Assembly (NCBI GenBank): GCA_041655765.1
Contig: JBBAEU010000001.1
Span: forward strand, 248,001 to 312,000
DNA: 64,000 nucleotides
Direction of reading: 5' to 3'
Source: Brumimicrobium sp041655765
GTDB taxonomy: Bacteria > Bacteroidota > Bacteroidia > Flavobacteriales_D > Crocinitomicaceae
This document shows, piece by piece, positions 44,459-52,565 of the stretch. Each line of letters begins with the position of its first letter. Position 1 is the first letter of the stretch. The translations under genes were made by a program, and so were the position numbers. The notes under the pieces were generated by a model, which saw only the letters and a list, made by a program, of their open reading frames with translations, had not been told where the DNA came from and searched no databases.

Positions 44459-45742
44459 TCATGATTTTTTCGGTTTATGTAAAATTGTTAAACTTGTATT
44501 ATAAAGGTATAAAATTGCCGCCACTAAAAGAAAGAATGCTCCAATTTTTAATATATATTCTATTGAGACGATTATGCCTATAATAAATACCACAAAACCC
44601 AGCAAATAAATTTTAAGCATATAGCCGTAAATTTTATCACTGAATAAATCTTTTGGAGTAAGTGTTCTACCTTTTACAGCAACATCTTTATATACTTTAT
44701 TCCAGACAATAAAAGGGAGTGTCTTGTATGTCATTCCAAATATCATTGCTGTAATCCACCCAAAAAGTATGGTAAATCCATATAAAATGGCAATGTTTTG
44801 GAATCGACTGATTGGCAAAATGGATAAAACCAACAAAACAATGATGACTGGAATCAACATCATCACAACAGAAATTAATGAAGTGTTTACTTGTTGATCA
44901 ACACGCTTACGAATTCTTACTTTATGAGATTTTTTGATGAATATACCAAACAAAATTACACCAATCAAACCGATTGCTACGGGAATAAGATAAAGTAGTT
45001 GATTATCCGAATAGAAGAAAATAAGCAAAAATAGAATCAGGGCTGCGTTAATTAATATCAATATACTTCGAAGCATAGTTAAATTCTCGTATTTTGATAT
45101 TAAGAACATAGGGATTAAGCGCGAACCAACACCGATAACAAGCAATAAAAACCAGCCAATGAGTCCCAAATGAGCATGAACAGTTAAATAATTCCAAGAA
45201 TCTTTTGGAAAAATATCGTAGCTAAAATTAAAAACGAGTAAAAGTCCATAAATCGTTGTTGTTAATAACCAAACAGTTGCGATGATAATATACCAAGCAT
45301 GAATGTTTCTTCTTTTGCTTGAAAATGAGCTTAAAAAAACGTTTAAAAGATAGGTAATGATTCCTATATTAATCAAAATTGCACCGATTGGCAAAAATAG
45401 GTCGTAGTCAAAAACATAAAAGCCATAAATCAAAATAGGAATCCCAATTCCTGTAAATCCGAAAGTCAAAAAACCTATAAAATCGCTATAAATTTCTCCT
45501 TCAATAAGTACGGGAAGCAATTGATAAGAAGCTCCGAAAATCATCATTGTGCCCCAACCCAACGCCATTGAATGAACAATAGAAAGTGTATGTTGATTGT
45601 AAAAGTTTTTACTTGCTACATCGGTATTAAAAAACAAAATCAATGAAGCCACAACAATAAAGATTGACGCATACGCATAAAAAGGCAATACCAATTTATG
45701 GTTTGTCGTTTGTTGCATCGCTCCTATTCCTATAACCGCCAT
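44459..45742 (-). CDS. NnrS/heme-copper-oxidase-I-like polytopic membrane protein
   Basis: A 427-residue protein with about 12 membrane helices. The pairs His51/His57 (HTLSIVHSMALGWG) and His189/His191 (VHAHLGLIGWF) sit at helix ends in repeats of similar shape (G.S.QLLPVL and G.SRLIPMFL), as in NnrS, which binds heme and is implicated in NO defence, and in heme-copper oxidase subunit I. It is too short and too divergent for a working oxidase. Its place between a DUF2249 protein and a MIP18/Rrf2 pair fits a NO-response membrane component. Exact function unknown. Confidence 0.75.
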   Translation of the reverse strand: MAVIGIGAMQQTTNHKLVLPFYAYASIFIVVASLILFFNTDVASKNFYNQHTLSIVHSMALGWGTMMIFGASYQLLPVLIEGEIYSDFIGFLTFGFTGIGIPILIYGFYVFDYDLFLPIGAILINIGIITYLLNVFLSSFSSKRRNIHAWYIIIATVWLLTTTIYGLLLVFNFSYDIFPKDSWNYLTVHAHLGLIGWFLLLVIGVGSRLIPMFLISKYENLTMLRSILILINAALILFLLIFFYSDNQLLYLIPVAIGLIGVILFGIFIKKSHKVRIRKRVDQQVNTSLISVVMMLIPVIIVLLVLSILPISRFQNIAILYGFTILFGWITAMIFGMTYKTLPFIVWNKVYKDVAVKGRTLTPKDLFSDKIYGYMLKIYLLGFVVFIIGIIVSIEYILKIGAFFLLVAAILYLYNTSLTILHKPKKS

Positions 45743-45748
45743 TTAATT

Positions 45749-46573
45749 TTAAATCTTAAAAATAATTAAATAAGTCTCTCCTTCTTGAACTTCTTTTATG
45801 CGATAGTCATATCCACTATCTTTTAATTCTGATAACAGAAACACAGGAACTTTTTTATGATTAACATAAAGCGCTTTGTCATCTGGTAAATCTTCTAATG
45901 TTTCTAAAATTGTCATCATGGGACCTGGCATTTCCAAATGTCTTACGTCAATTTCTTGCATTTTACCTTCAAACGATTTTACAATAGTATCAAAATCATC
46001 TGATGAGGATATGTTCCCTTCAACTTGAATCGCTTGTTGTTCTCCTTCTTTTTGCTGAGGATTATAAAAATATGTTTTAATTGTATCCGCATCCACAAAT
46101 TCTTGATGACATTCAAATCCTTGATTTCCCAATAATTTTACCAAAGGAACAGGGTCAAAATCTGTAATAATTAATAAAGCTTCACCTGCATTTAGTTTTC
46201 TTACTTTCAACTGAATCTGTTTTAGCGGATCGCCACCATCTGCAATCATTTGTCGCACGTCAAACTCAATAATCTGCGCTGTACTTCGCGAAGCTAGAAA
46301 TTGTGGCAATGGTTTGTTTTCAATCTCAGTTTCTTCATCTGTTTTTTCTCTATCAATTTCAAATCCCAAAGGCTCCAAAGCATTAAAGAAATCTTCTACC
46401 GTAACTTTTCCCATCTTTGCAGCCATAGAAATACTCGTTCTTCCCGCAACAAGTCGGCGGAGAACCGGATTCAATAAACGTTTGAAGTCGGGACTTAACT
46501 TTACAATTGCTTGTATAGCATCAGGATTTTCCTTGATTATTTTAGCGATTTTTGTTTTTGAATTGATGACCAT
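45749..46573 (-). CDS. DUF1858-DUF2249 domain protein
   Basis: A 274-residue cytoplasmic protein. Residues about 1-65 form a DUF1858 helical domain (TKIAKIIKENPDAIQAIVKLSPDFKRLLNPVLRRLVAG). Two DUF2249-like units follow: one at about 100-180 (DVRQMIADGGDPL ... ITDFDPVPLVKLL) in which the usual HDP reads FDP, and a more degenerate one at about 210-274. DUF1858 usually binds near redox partners of Fe-S or NO metabolism. The ATG at 46573 starts at MVINSKTK, the normal DUF1858 beginning; the frame extends to 46603. It is six bases from the membrane protein gene. Confidence 0.85.
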   Translation of the reverse strand: MVINSKTKIAKIIKENPDAIQAIVKLSPDFKRLLNPVLRRLVAGRTSISMAAKMGKVTVEDFFNALEPLGFEIDREKTDEETEIENKPLPQFLASRSTAQIIEFDVRQMIADGGDPLKQIQLKVRKLNAGEALLIITDFDPVPLVKLLGNQGFECHQEFVDADTIKTYFYNPQQKEGEQQAIQVEGNISSSDDFDTIVKSFEGKMQEIDVRHLEMPGPMMTILETLEDLPDDKALYVNHKKVPVFLLSELKDSGYDYRIKEVQEGETYLIIFKI

Positions 46574-46614
46574 TCTCTTTAATTTTCCATAATATAAACG
46601 CATTTGAATGAAAA

Positions 46615-46655
46615 AAGAGGGTTTCCTAAAGTATATTTTTTAAGACAACCCTCTT
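46615..46655 (-). terminator. Terminator of the DUF2249-RIC gene
   Basis: AAGAGGGTT and AACCCTCTT pair over nine bases around a 23-base loop. On the minus strand the stem ends in CTCTTTTTTC. It separates the five-DUF2249 gene from the downstream four-gene group. Confidence 0.7.
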
Positions 46656-46666
46656 GTAAACCAAAC

Positions 46667-48664
46667 TTATTGGGTCAATTCTTTTTCTAACTCTATCGCT
46701 TTGATAAACAAAATATTGTTTTCTAAATGAATGTGCATAAAAGTGTCACCTTCAAATTCTTCCAACATTTTAAATAGAAGAGTATAACTAGCACATGCGT
46801 CAGAAGGCAATTCGTAATGATTACTTAATTTTCTTATTTCTCGCAATGCATAACCAACATTTTCATGTTCTTCTTCATGCTTATCAATGATTGCTTCAAA
46901 GCTAAGTCCTTGTGGATTCTCAACTTCTAACTCTTCATTTTTTGCTTTTACCAATTTTTTAATGATTGGGAACAACAAGTTTTCCTCTTCGTCCATGTGC
47001 GCATAAAACTCTGCTGCCATTTGCTCTACCAATTCATTGATTGTTGCGAGTTCTGGGTGATGTGCCCCGTGGACTTGTGTTACTTTTGCTGAATACTTTT
47101 TAATTTCAGGCAAATTCTTTTTCACATAGCTATGATGCGTATTTACAATGTAATCAGCCAAGAAATCCAAATTCCAATCATCATAATTCAAGTTATTTGA
47201 ACTTGTGATGTTTCCTGAAACTTTGCTTAATTCTTTTTCAACCTCTTTGTGGTCGATTCCCAATTCATTACATGCTTCGCGCACTGTTTTTTGTCCATTA
47301 CAACAAAAATCTATACCATATTTTTTAAAGATTTCTGCTTTGTTGAAATCGTCTTTTACAATTTCACCTACTGTTTCTTGTTTTTCTGTTCCTACCATAG
47401 TTATTCTAATGTTCCAAACTTCAGGACCCTGATCCAGATATTCCCAGGTAAAAATATCGCCGTGCATACCTTGTAATTGGTAAAACACTGGCTTCGGGTC
47501 ATGATCATTATGGATGATGAATGATTCTCCTGTATTTAATTGATTAAAAATTTCAAAAATTCTCTCGTGCTTTGCACTATGTGGCTCAATCGAAGGAACG
47601 TCGATAACAATCTCATCTCCTTCTAAGTTTTCATTTGGTTGATTTGTCGCCGTTAACGTTACACGAATATCCCACCATTGTGGTCCTTCTTCAATATATT
47701 CCCAAGTAAACACATCTCCATACATTTGTTTCAATTGAAAACGCACTGGCAATGGGTCATGATCGTTGTGAATAATCAAAGATTGACTAGGTTTTAAATG
47801 TTCAAATACCTTAAAAATCGTTTCGTGTTTCAATTGATGATTATGAATTGCTGGAATATCAATTACTGCCTCTCCGAATTCATTGACAGAGATTGGACCT
47901 TCAGGTTTTGCTCCAGATTCAATTTTTGTAACCCGAATATCAAACCATTCAGGACCATTTTGTAGATATTCCCAATCAAAAATATCGGTTTGATTTAGCG
48001 CTTTTAATTGAAAATAGACAGGTTTTGGGTCGTGATCGTTATGAATAATAAAAGAACCACCTTCTTTTAAATTATTATACGCATTAAAAATTGTTTCGTG
48101 TTTTAACCTTGGTTCCAAAGAAGGTACGTCGATAACTAATTCGTCATTTTCTGCAAAATTTTTGTCACTCTCTTTGTCAACTGTTTTTGTAACGCGGATA
48201 TCAAACCATTGAGGACCTTGATTGATGTACTCCCATGTAAAGGTGTCGCCATGCATCCCTTGTAATTGATAAAAAACAGGCTTTGGATCATGATCGTTGT
48301 GAATAATAAATGACTCGCCCTTACTTAATGCCGTAAAAGCATCAAAAATGGTTTGATGTTTTAGTGAATGGTCTGTAATCTTAGGGACATCAATCATTTT
48401 TTCCCCAGGCTTTAATGTAATCTCCTTTGTACTCACTTTTGTAACTTTTACATCCCACCATTGTGGGCCTCTTTGAAGGTATTCCCACGTAAACATATCT
48501 CCGTAAAAATCCATCATTTGATAAAATACAGGCTGCGGGTCGTGATTGTTATGAATCACCAAGCATTCACCTTCTTCTAAATCTTCAAAGGTATCGAAAA
48601 TTGTTTGGTGACGCATCATGGGTTCAATATCTTGTACGTTTATTATATTTTTAGTTTCTTCCAC
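46667..48664 (-). CDS. Five-fold DUF2249 repeat protein fused to a RIC/ScdA iron-sulfur repair module
   Basis: A 665-residue cytoplasmic protein. Five DUF2249 domains (about 8-78, 91-161, 177-247, 267-337, 353-423) each carry the core IHN.HDP.PV with a following F.W.Y..GP.WWD. The C-terminal third is a RIC/ScdA/YtfE protein: DUF542 with Cys454-Cys455 (KYGIDFCCNG) and a hemerythrin-like di-iron domain with HSYV, HPE..., HMDEEENLLFP, HEEEHENVG and HIHLENN. RIC proteins repair Fe-S clusters damaged by NO or peroxide. The GTG at 48664 is the start: the next Met would cut into repeat 1. FNR-like boxes and a promoter lie upstream. Five DUF2249 copies on RIC is an architecture I do not recognise. 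Confidence 0.9.
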   Translation of the reverse strand: MEETKNIINVQDIEPMMRHQTIFDTFEDLEEGECLVIHNNHDPQPVFYQMMDFYGDMFTWEYLQRGPQWWDVKVTKVSTKEITLKPGEKMIDVPKITDHSLKHQTIFDAFTALSKGESFIIHNDHDPKPVFYQLQGMHGDTFTWEYINQGPQWFDIRVTKTVDKESDKNFAENDELVIDVPSLEPRLKHETIFNAYNNLKEGGSFIIHNDHDPKPVYFQLKALNQTDIFDWEYLQNGPEWFDIRVTKIESGAKPEGPISVNEFGEAVIDIPAIHNHQLKHETIFKVFEHLKPSQSLIIHNDHDPLPVRFQLKQMYGDVFTWEYIEEGPQWWDIRVTLTATNQPNENLEGDEIVIDVPSIEPHSAKHERIFEIFNQLNTGESFIIHNDHDPKPVFYQLQGMHGDIFTWEYLDQGPEVWNIRITMVGTEKQETVGEIVKDDFNKAEIFKKYGIDFCCNGQKTVREACNELGIDHKEVEKELSKVSGNITSSNNLNYDDWNLDFLADYIVNTHHSYVKKNLPEIKKYSAKVTQVHGAHHPELATINELVEQMAAEFYAHMDEEENLLFPIIKKLVKAKNEELEVENPQGLSFEAIIDKHEEEHENVGYALREIRKLSNHYELPSDACASYTLLFKMLEEFEGDTFMHIHLENNILFIKAIELEKELTQ
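47396..48643 (-). repeat. Five tandem DUF2249-encoding repeats
   Basis: Units lie at 48431-48643, 48182-48394, 47924-48136, 47654-47866 and 47396-47608, with a period of about 250-275 bases. Units 2 and 5 encode 25 identical residues (48245-48319 and 47456-47530) yet differ at 15 bases, all at third codon positions. Confidence 0.85.
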
Positions 48665-48675
48665 ATCTTCATGTT

Positions 48676-48689
48676 TTAATTAATATCAG
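48676..48689. promoter_or_regulatory. FNR/Crp-type box 1 (near-match), overlapping the likely transcription start
   Basis: TTAAT-TAAT-ATCAG differs from the FNR consensus TTGAT-N4-ATCAA at two positions. It lies 12 bases upstream of the GTG start and shares the string ATTAATATCAGT with box 2. Confidence 0.4.
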
Positions 48690-48691
48690 TA

Positions 48692-48724
48692 CAAAGATTA
48701 AATTTTTATATAGAAGTATTCAAA
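48692..48724 (-). promoter_or_regulatory. Promoter of the DUF2249-RIC gene
   Basis: On the minus strand a TTTG (48721-48724) is followed after about 20 bases by TAATCTTTG (48692-48700), a -7 element with one extra base. Transcription would start near 48685. Confidence 0.4.
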
Positions 48725-48748
48725 TACCTTAATAGTTAAATCCATTTT

Positions 48749-48762
48749 CTGATTAATATCAG
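48749..48762. promoter_or_regulatory. FNR/Crp-type box 2
   Basis: CTGAT-TAAT-ATCAG keeps the full FNR/Crp core TGAT-N4-ATCA as a perfect inverted repeat. It is centred about 70 bases upstream of the inferred transcription start, a spacing used by Crp/FNR class I activators. It is shared with the divergent gene at 48877. Confidence 0.5.
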
Positions 48763-48876
48763 TTTTTTAGAATGATTCTAAAGAAGGACATTAAGAAAAA
48801 TGAATAATATTCATCCAACAGTTGAAATAACACATAAAATTACTAAATTAGGCACTTATTAAACAAACAATATAAA

Positions 48877-49884
48877 ATGCTTAAAATAGATACACACACA
48901 CATATTTTACCTGCAAAACTACCAAGATGGACAGATAAATTCGGATATGGAGATTTTATTTACCTAAAAGAAAGGGATGATGAAAAAAGAGACATGATAA
49001 AGGGACATGAGTTTTTCAGAACGATTGAACCCAACTGTTGGGACGCAGATATCCGCATTGAAGAATATAAAGAATTTAACACGCAAGTTCAAGTAGTATG
49101 TACAGTTCCTGTAATGTTTTCATACTGGGCAAAACCGAATGATGGTCTTCAAGTTAGTGAATTTTTGAATGACCACATTATTGACTTGACTGTAAGATAT
49201 CCAAAAAACTATATCGGATTAGGTACAATTCCTATGCAAGATACAGATTTAGCCATTCAAGAATTAGAACGCATTCATAAACTTGGGATGAAAGGGATTC
49301 AAATTGGGAGCAACATTCAAGGCTTAAACTTAAATGAAGAACGCTTCTTCCCTATTTTTGAAGCATGTGAAAGATTGGGGATGGCTGTATTAATTCATCC
49401 GTGGAACATGATGGGCTTTGATGAAATACAAAAATATTGGCTTCCGTGGTTGGTTTCTATGCCTGCTGAAACTTCACGTGCTGTTTGTTCCATGATTTTT
49501 GGTGGAGTATTTGAAAGGTTACCCAATTTAAGGGTATGTTTTTGTCATGCTGGCGGTTCATTTTTCGCAACCATTGGTAGAATTGAGCATGGATTTAATT
49601 GCAGACCCGATTTGGTAGCGATTGATAACAAAAGAAACCCAAGAGAATATTTAGGTAAATTTTGGGTCGATTGTATTACACACGACATTGATGCGCTGAA
49701 ATATATTTTAGATATTCAAGGGAGTAAAAAGATTTGTTTAGGCTCTGATTATCCCTTCCCATTGGGTGATTTAACGATTGGAAGTTTTATTGAAGAAAGC
49801 GATTTATCCAATCAAATAAAAGAAGATATTTTTACAAATTCTGCTCTTGAATGGTTGAATATTGATAAAAAAGATTACATTTAA
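48877..49884 (+). CDS. ACMSD-like amidohydrolase (2-amino-3-carboxymuconate-6-semialdehyde decarboxylase)
   Basis: A 335-residue amidohydrolase-fold enzyme of the ACMSD group, which decarboxylates the kynurenine-pathway semialdehyde. It opens with KIDTHTHILP (zinc HxH, His7/His9), carries LIHPWN (third zinc His), CHAGGSF and the metal-binding Asp in LGSDYPFPLGD. Length and N-terminus fit ACMSD well. No other kynurenine gene is nearby. It is divergent from the DUF2249-RIC gene and shares its control region. Start ATG at 48877. Confidence 0.9.
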   Translation: MLKIDTHTHILPAKLPRWTDKFGYGDFIYLKERDDEKRDMIKGHEFFRTIEPNCWDADIRIEEYKEFNTQVQVVCTVPVMFSYWAKPNDGLQVSEFLNDHIIDLTVRYPKNYIGLGTIPMQDTDLAIQELERIHKLGMKGIQIGSNIQGLNLNEERFFPIFEACERLGMAVLIHPWNMMGFDEIQKYWLPWLVSMPAETSRAVCSMIFGGVFERLPNLRVCFCHAGGSFFATIGRIEHGFNCRPDLVAIDNKRNPREYLGKFWVDCITHDIDALKYILDIQGSKKICLGSDYPFPLGDLTIGSFIEESDLSNQIKEDIFTNSALEWLNIDKKDYI

Positions 49885-49919
49885 TCTCAAAATAATAATT
49901 TTTAGAAATACAAAATATT

Positions 49920-50726
49920 ATGAATAACAGATTAATACATATGCTATTTTTGTTTGGAACCCTCTTTTTTACATCAAGTTGTGGAGCACCAAAAGAATCA
50001 ACAACAAATCAAAAGTACACAACACCAAAGGTGGAACAAGCCAGAAAAATAGATGATATGAAAAAAGAAGAATTGCCTTTTGTATCAGATTTTATTGCCA
50101 AAGGAAGTGATGGAAGTTGGTCTGTATTTATAAATTATAAAGAAGGTATTGCTTTCGTTGACAAAAATCGAGGAATTTCAATTTTAACTGAAAATCTCAC
50201 CAAAAATGTTACAGCTGGAACAAATGTTGTGAGTATTTCTAGTCAATCTAAAGAATACGAACTAAAAATTTTAATTGATGTTGTAGATTGTGAAAGTAAT
50301 GAAGGAAAAATCATCAATATCATGCTTAGAAAGAACGGCACAAAGAACGAGATTGACTATGAGGGTTGCGGAAACTATCAAGGTTCACAACAGCTCAATG
50401 ACATTTGGGTTGTACAAGAATTAAACGGAAAAAAATTAGATGAATCTATATTTTCGAATGGTCTTCCAACGCTAGAATTTAACCTAAAAGAAGGAAAAGT
50501 AGGTGGAAATGGTGGTTGCAACCAAATTAACGGAGGAATCAGTTTTAATTACGACCAAATTTTATTTTCTAAGCTCGCAACAACCAGAATGTATTGCAAT
50601 GAAGCATCGGATATTGAAAATGAAATTTTAAGTATTTTAAGGTTAAATCCTTCTTATAAAATAGACAATCTTACACTACATTTAGAATTACCTAAAAAAA
50701 GTATCACCCTTAAAAAAATAGACTAA
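49920..50726 (+). CDS. META-domain lipoprotein
   Basis: A 268-residue lipoprotein. The signal peptide ends in the lipobox FTSSC, so Cys21 is acylated. The C-terminal 115 residues are a META (HslJ-like) domain: LNDIWVVQELNGKKL at its start, LEFNLKEGKVGGNGGCNQINGG and the conserved ATTRMYC. The N-terminal half resembles the heavy-metal/COG3650 domain that binds small molecules (EGIAFVDKNRG), a common META partner. Role unknown. The stop shares one base with the start of the next gene, so the two are translationally coupled. Confidence 0.9.
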   Translation: MNNRLIHMLFLFGTLFFTSSCGAPKESTTNQKYTTPKVEQARKIDDMKKEELPFVSDFIAKGSDGSWSVFINYKEGIAFVDKNRGISILTENLTKNVTAGTNVVSISSQSKEYELKILIDVVDCESNEGKIINIMLRKNGTKNEIDYEGCGNYQGSQQLNDIWVVQELNGKKLDESIFSNGLPTLEFNLKEGKVGGNGGCNQINGGISFNYDQILFSKLATTRMYCNEASDIENEILSILRLNPSYKIDNLTLHLELPKKSITLKKID

Positions 50727-51316
50727 TGGAACAGACTGAAAATACTAAAAACGGGGAAAACACCAGTAAGGTGGGAAGTTCTGAAAAAACAGAAAAAACT
50801 GAAAGCAATTTTCCTGAGGAGAAACAGCCTTTTTGGAAGAGACATTTTATGAAACTCTTTTTGCTGTTACTTCTTATTGTATCATTAGCTTGGGGATATT
50901 TTGGGAAAAAACAAACCATTTCTCATTATGAAAAAGAAATTGCAAGTTTGAAAGAAATGTATGATGCTGAAATCAAGGAGATAAACGCCAATCACATTAA
51001 GGATTTATCTCAATCTCTTGCTTTTTCTGTGCGAAGTGAAATGATGATTAACAATATGAATCAAGTGAATCAATACATCTTACAAGCCGTAAAAATGTAT
51101 GATGTTGAGAGAATTATGATTGTAAATCACGAGACTGCGAACATCATCCTCAGCACGAACAAAAAAGATGAAGATACCCAATTTTCAGATACAGATCAAG
51201 AGTTGATAACAACAAAAAAAGCAATAAAACGTGTTTTTGATAATCACACATATACTGCCACTCCGATTAATGGGTTGAACGAGCAATTGGCGGTTATGAT
51301 TATACAAGTTGATTAG
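50726..51316 (+). CDS. Single-pass membrane protein with coiled coil, unknown function
   Basis: A 196-residue protein with no recognised family. Residues 1-45 are polar (Glu/Lys/Ser-rich), one membrane helix follows (about 50-65, FLLLLLIVSLAWGYF), then a short coiled coil (KEIASLKEMYDAEIKEINAN) and an alpha/beta domain to the end. The last 100 residues resemble a small PAS- or dCache-like sensor fold, but I cannot support that strongly. It overlaps the META-lipoprotein stop by one base, so the pair probably acts together at the envelope. Confidence 0.75.
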   Translation: MEQTENTKNGENTSKVGSSEKTEKTESNFPEEKQPFWKRHFMKLFLLLLLIVSLAWGYFGKKQTISHYEKEIASLKEMYDAEIKEINANHIKDLSQSLAFSVRSEMMINNMNQVNQYILQAVKMYDVERIMIVNHETANIILSTNKKDEDTQFSDTDQELITTKKAIKRVFDNHTYTATPINGLNEQLAVMIIQVD

Positions 51317-51650
51317 ATTGGGGTTGATATTAACTCTGTATTGAAGTTCAACGAAAAATAAAGTGAAAAATATAACCTCGAAGACCACAGATAAAGGCCT
51401 TTGCATACATTACATCTCTGCGGTGATAAAAATATAAAACTGAATTCATAGAATAGATTAATTTCTCCGTTAATCCTTCCTAAAGTCTAAACTTTCATAC
51501 TTAAAATCCAAGAAGGTTGTACTTTATCTATTTCTATCTAAGCATCTAACTTGCAAACAAACACCCCCGCACACCAATAACATTTAACAATGACAACAAG
51601 GAAATGCAACCTTTTGAGCTGATTTTACGTATTATTTATAACTTTGGAAC

Positions 51651-51658
51651 TATATTTG
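51651..51658 (+). promoter_or_regulatory. -7 promoter element (TATATTTG) before a small ORF
   Basis: TATATTTG matches TAnnTTTG and lies 33 bases upstream of the ATG at 51692. The rest of the gap 51317-51650 holds no gene, RNA or repeat that I can see. Confidence 0.45.
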
Positions 51659-51691
51659 TTATAACTATATATACAATAAAAACTAAAAGCC

Positions 51692-51856
51692 ATGTGTTTA
51701 GCTATAGAAAAAAAACCCAGATGGAAAGAAAAGGAAGAACGAATGAAAAATAGTTCTTTTGATGACGCTTTAGAACAACTGGGTGTTAACAAAGAGTTTC
51801 TTGAAAAAGAAGAAACGAAGAAAGAAGCAAAGAAGAAATTAGTGAAAGAGAAATAA
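51692..51856 (+). CDS. Small charged protein (54 residues), unknown
   Basis: A short open frame from ATG to TAA encodes a 54-residue, mostly helical, strongly charged peptide (CLAIEKKPRWKEKEERMKN then DDALEQLGVNKEFLEKEE and a Lys-rich tail). The frame is preceded by a good -7 promoter box, and the opposite-strand frame over the same bases reads as low-complexity Ser/Phe, so this strand is the plausible one. Function unknown. Confidence 0.5.
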   Translation: MCLAIEKKPRWKEKEERMKNSSFDDALEQLGVNKEFLEKEETKKEAKKKLVKEK

Positions 51857-51887
51857 CTCGCTTCCACCTAATTTAACTTTATGCTTA

Positions 51888-52562
51888 TTATTTTGTAAGC
51901 GGTTTATCAAGTAAATAATAATCAATAAACTCTCTTACACAGCCTTCTCCTCCCCTTTTTTGTAATATCAAATCTGCTTGTTTTTTAATCACAGGAACCG
52001 CATCAGCAGGTGCAGCAGAGAATCCTACATGTTTCATTACTTCAAGGTCGTTAAGGTCATCTCCAATGATTGCCATTTCAGATAGTTTAATGTCCATCCG
52101 CTCACACCACATATCTAAAACTTTTAATTTGGGTTCCTTTCCAACATAAAAGTTGTCAATTTTTAAAACATCGGCTCTTCTTTTTATTAATTCCATCGTA
52201 TGTCCAGATGAAATAATTCCAAACTGAACGCCCAACTTCCCTGCTTCTAGTATCCCCCTTCCGTCTTTTGTATTGTAATTTTTAATTTCATCACCTTTTT
52301 GGGTATAATTCATTCCGCCGTCAGTCATAACGCCATCAACATCTAAAATGATGAACTTTATATTTTTTAATCTTGATCTGTCAATATTGTGATTATACAA
52401 CAGAAGATTATCCAGCTGAATATCTTCTCTTGCACAAAAAAGCTCAATATCACTTAACTTTAAGTCGTTTACTTTTTTTACATTATTTTCAGCTAAAAAT
52501 TGAGAAAAATCTCCTCCTTTTCTTTCAATTATAGCTTTCAGGTTTAATTCTAATAATTCCAT
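51888..52562 (-). CDS. KdsC-like HAD phosphatase with N-terminal extension
   Basis: A 224-residue HAD (C0, YrbI/KdsC type) phosphatase. Motif I is ILDVDGVMTDG (Asp74, Asp76), SSG is the Ser motif, and the C-terminal GDDLND (167-172) binds Mg. The segment KRGGEGCVREF matches the KdsC C-terminal signature. KdsC hydrolyses Kdo-8-phosphate; sialic-acid relatives do the same on other ulosonate phosphates. The first 65 residues are not part of the HAD fold and look like a worn helix-turn-helix. The start is three bases after the stop of the DAHP-synthase-like gene. Confidence 0.88.
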   Translation of the reverse strand: MELLELNLKAIIERKGGDFSQFLAENNVKKVNDLKLSDIELFCAREDIQLDNLLLYNHNIDRSRLKNIKFIILDVDGVMTDGGMNYTQKGDEIKNYNTKDGRGILEAGKLGVQFGIISSGHTMELIKRRADVLKIDNFYVGKEPKLKVLDMWCERMDIKLSEMAIIGDDLNDLEVMKHVGFSAAPADAVPVIKKQADLILQKRGGEGCVREFIDYYLLDKPLTK

Positions 52563-52565
52563 TTT

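Noticed and set aside
51625..51867. An 80-codon minus-strand frame
   Set aside because: Its product is almost all Ser and Phe; the + strand 54-residue frame with a promoter box is the better reading.
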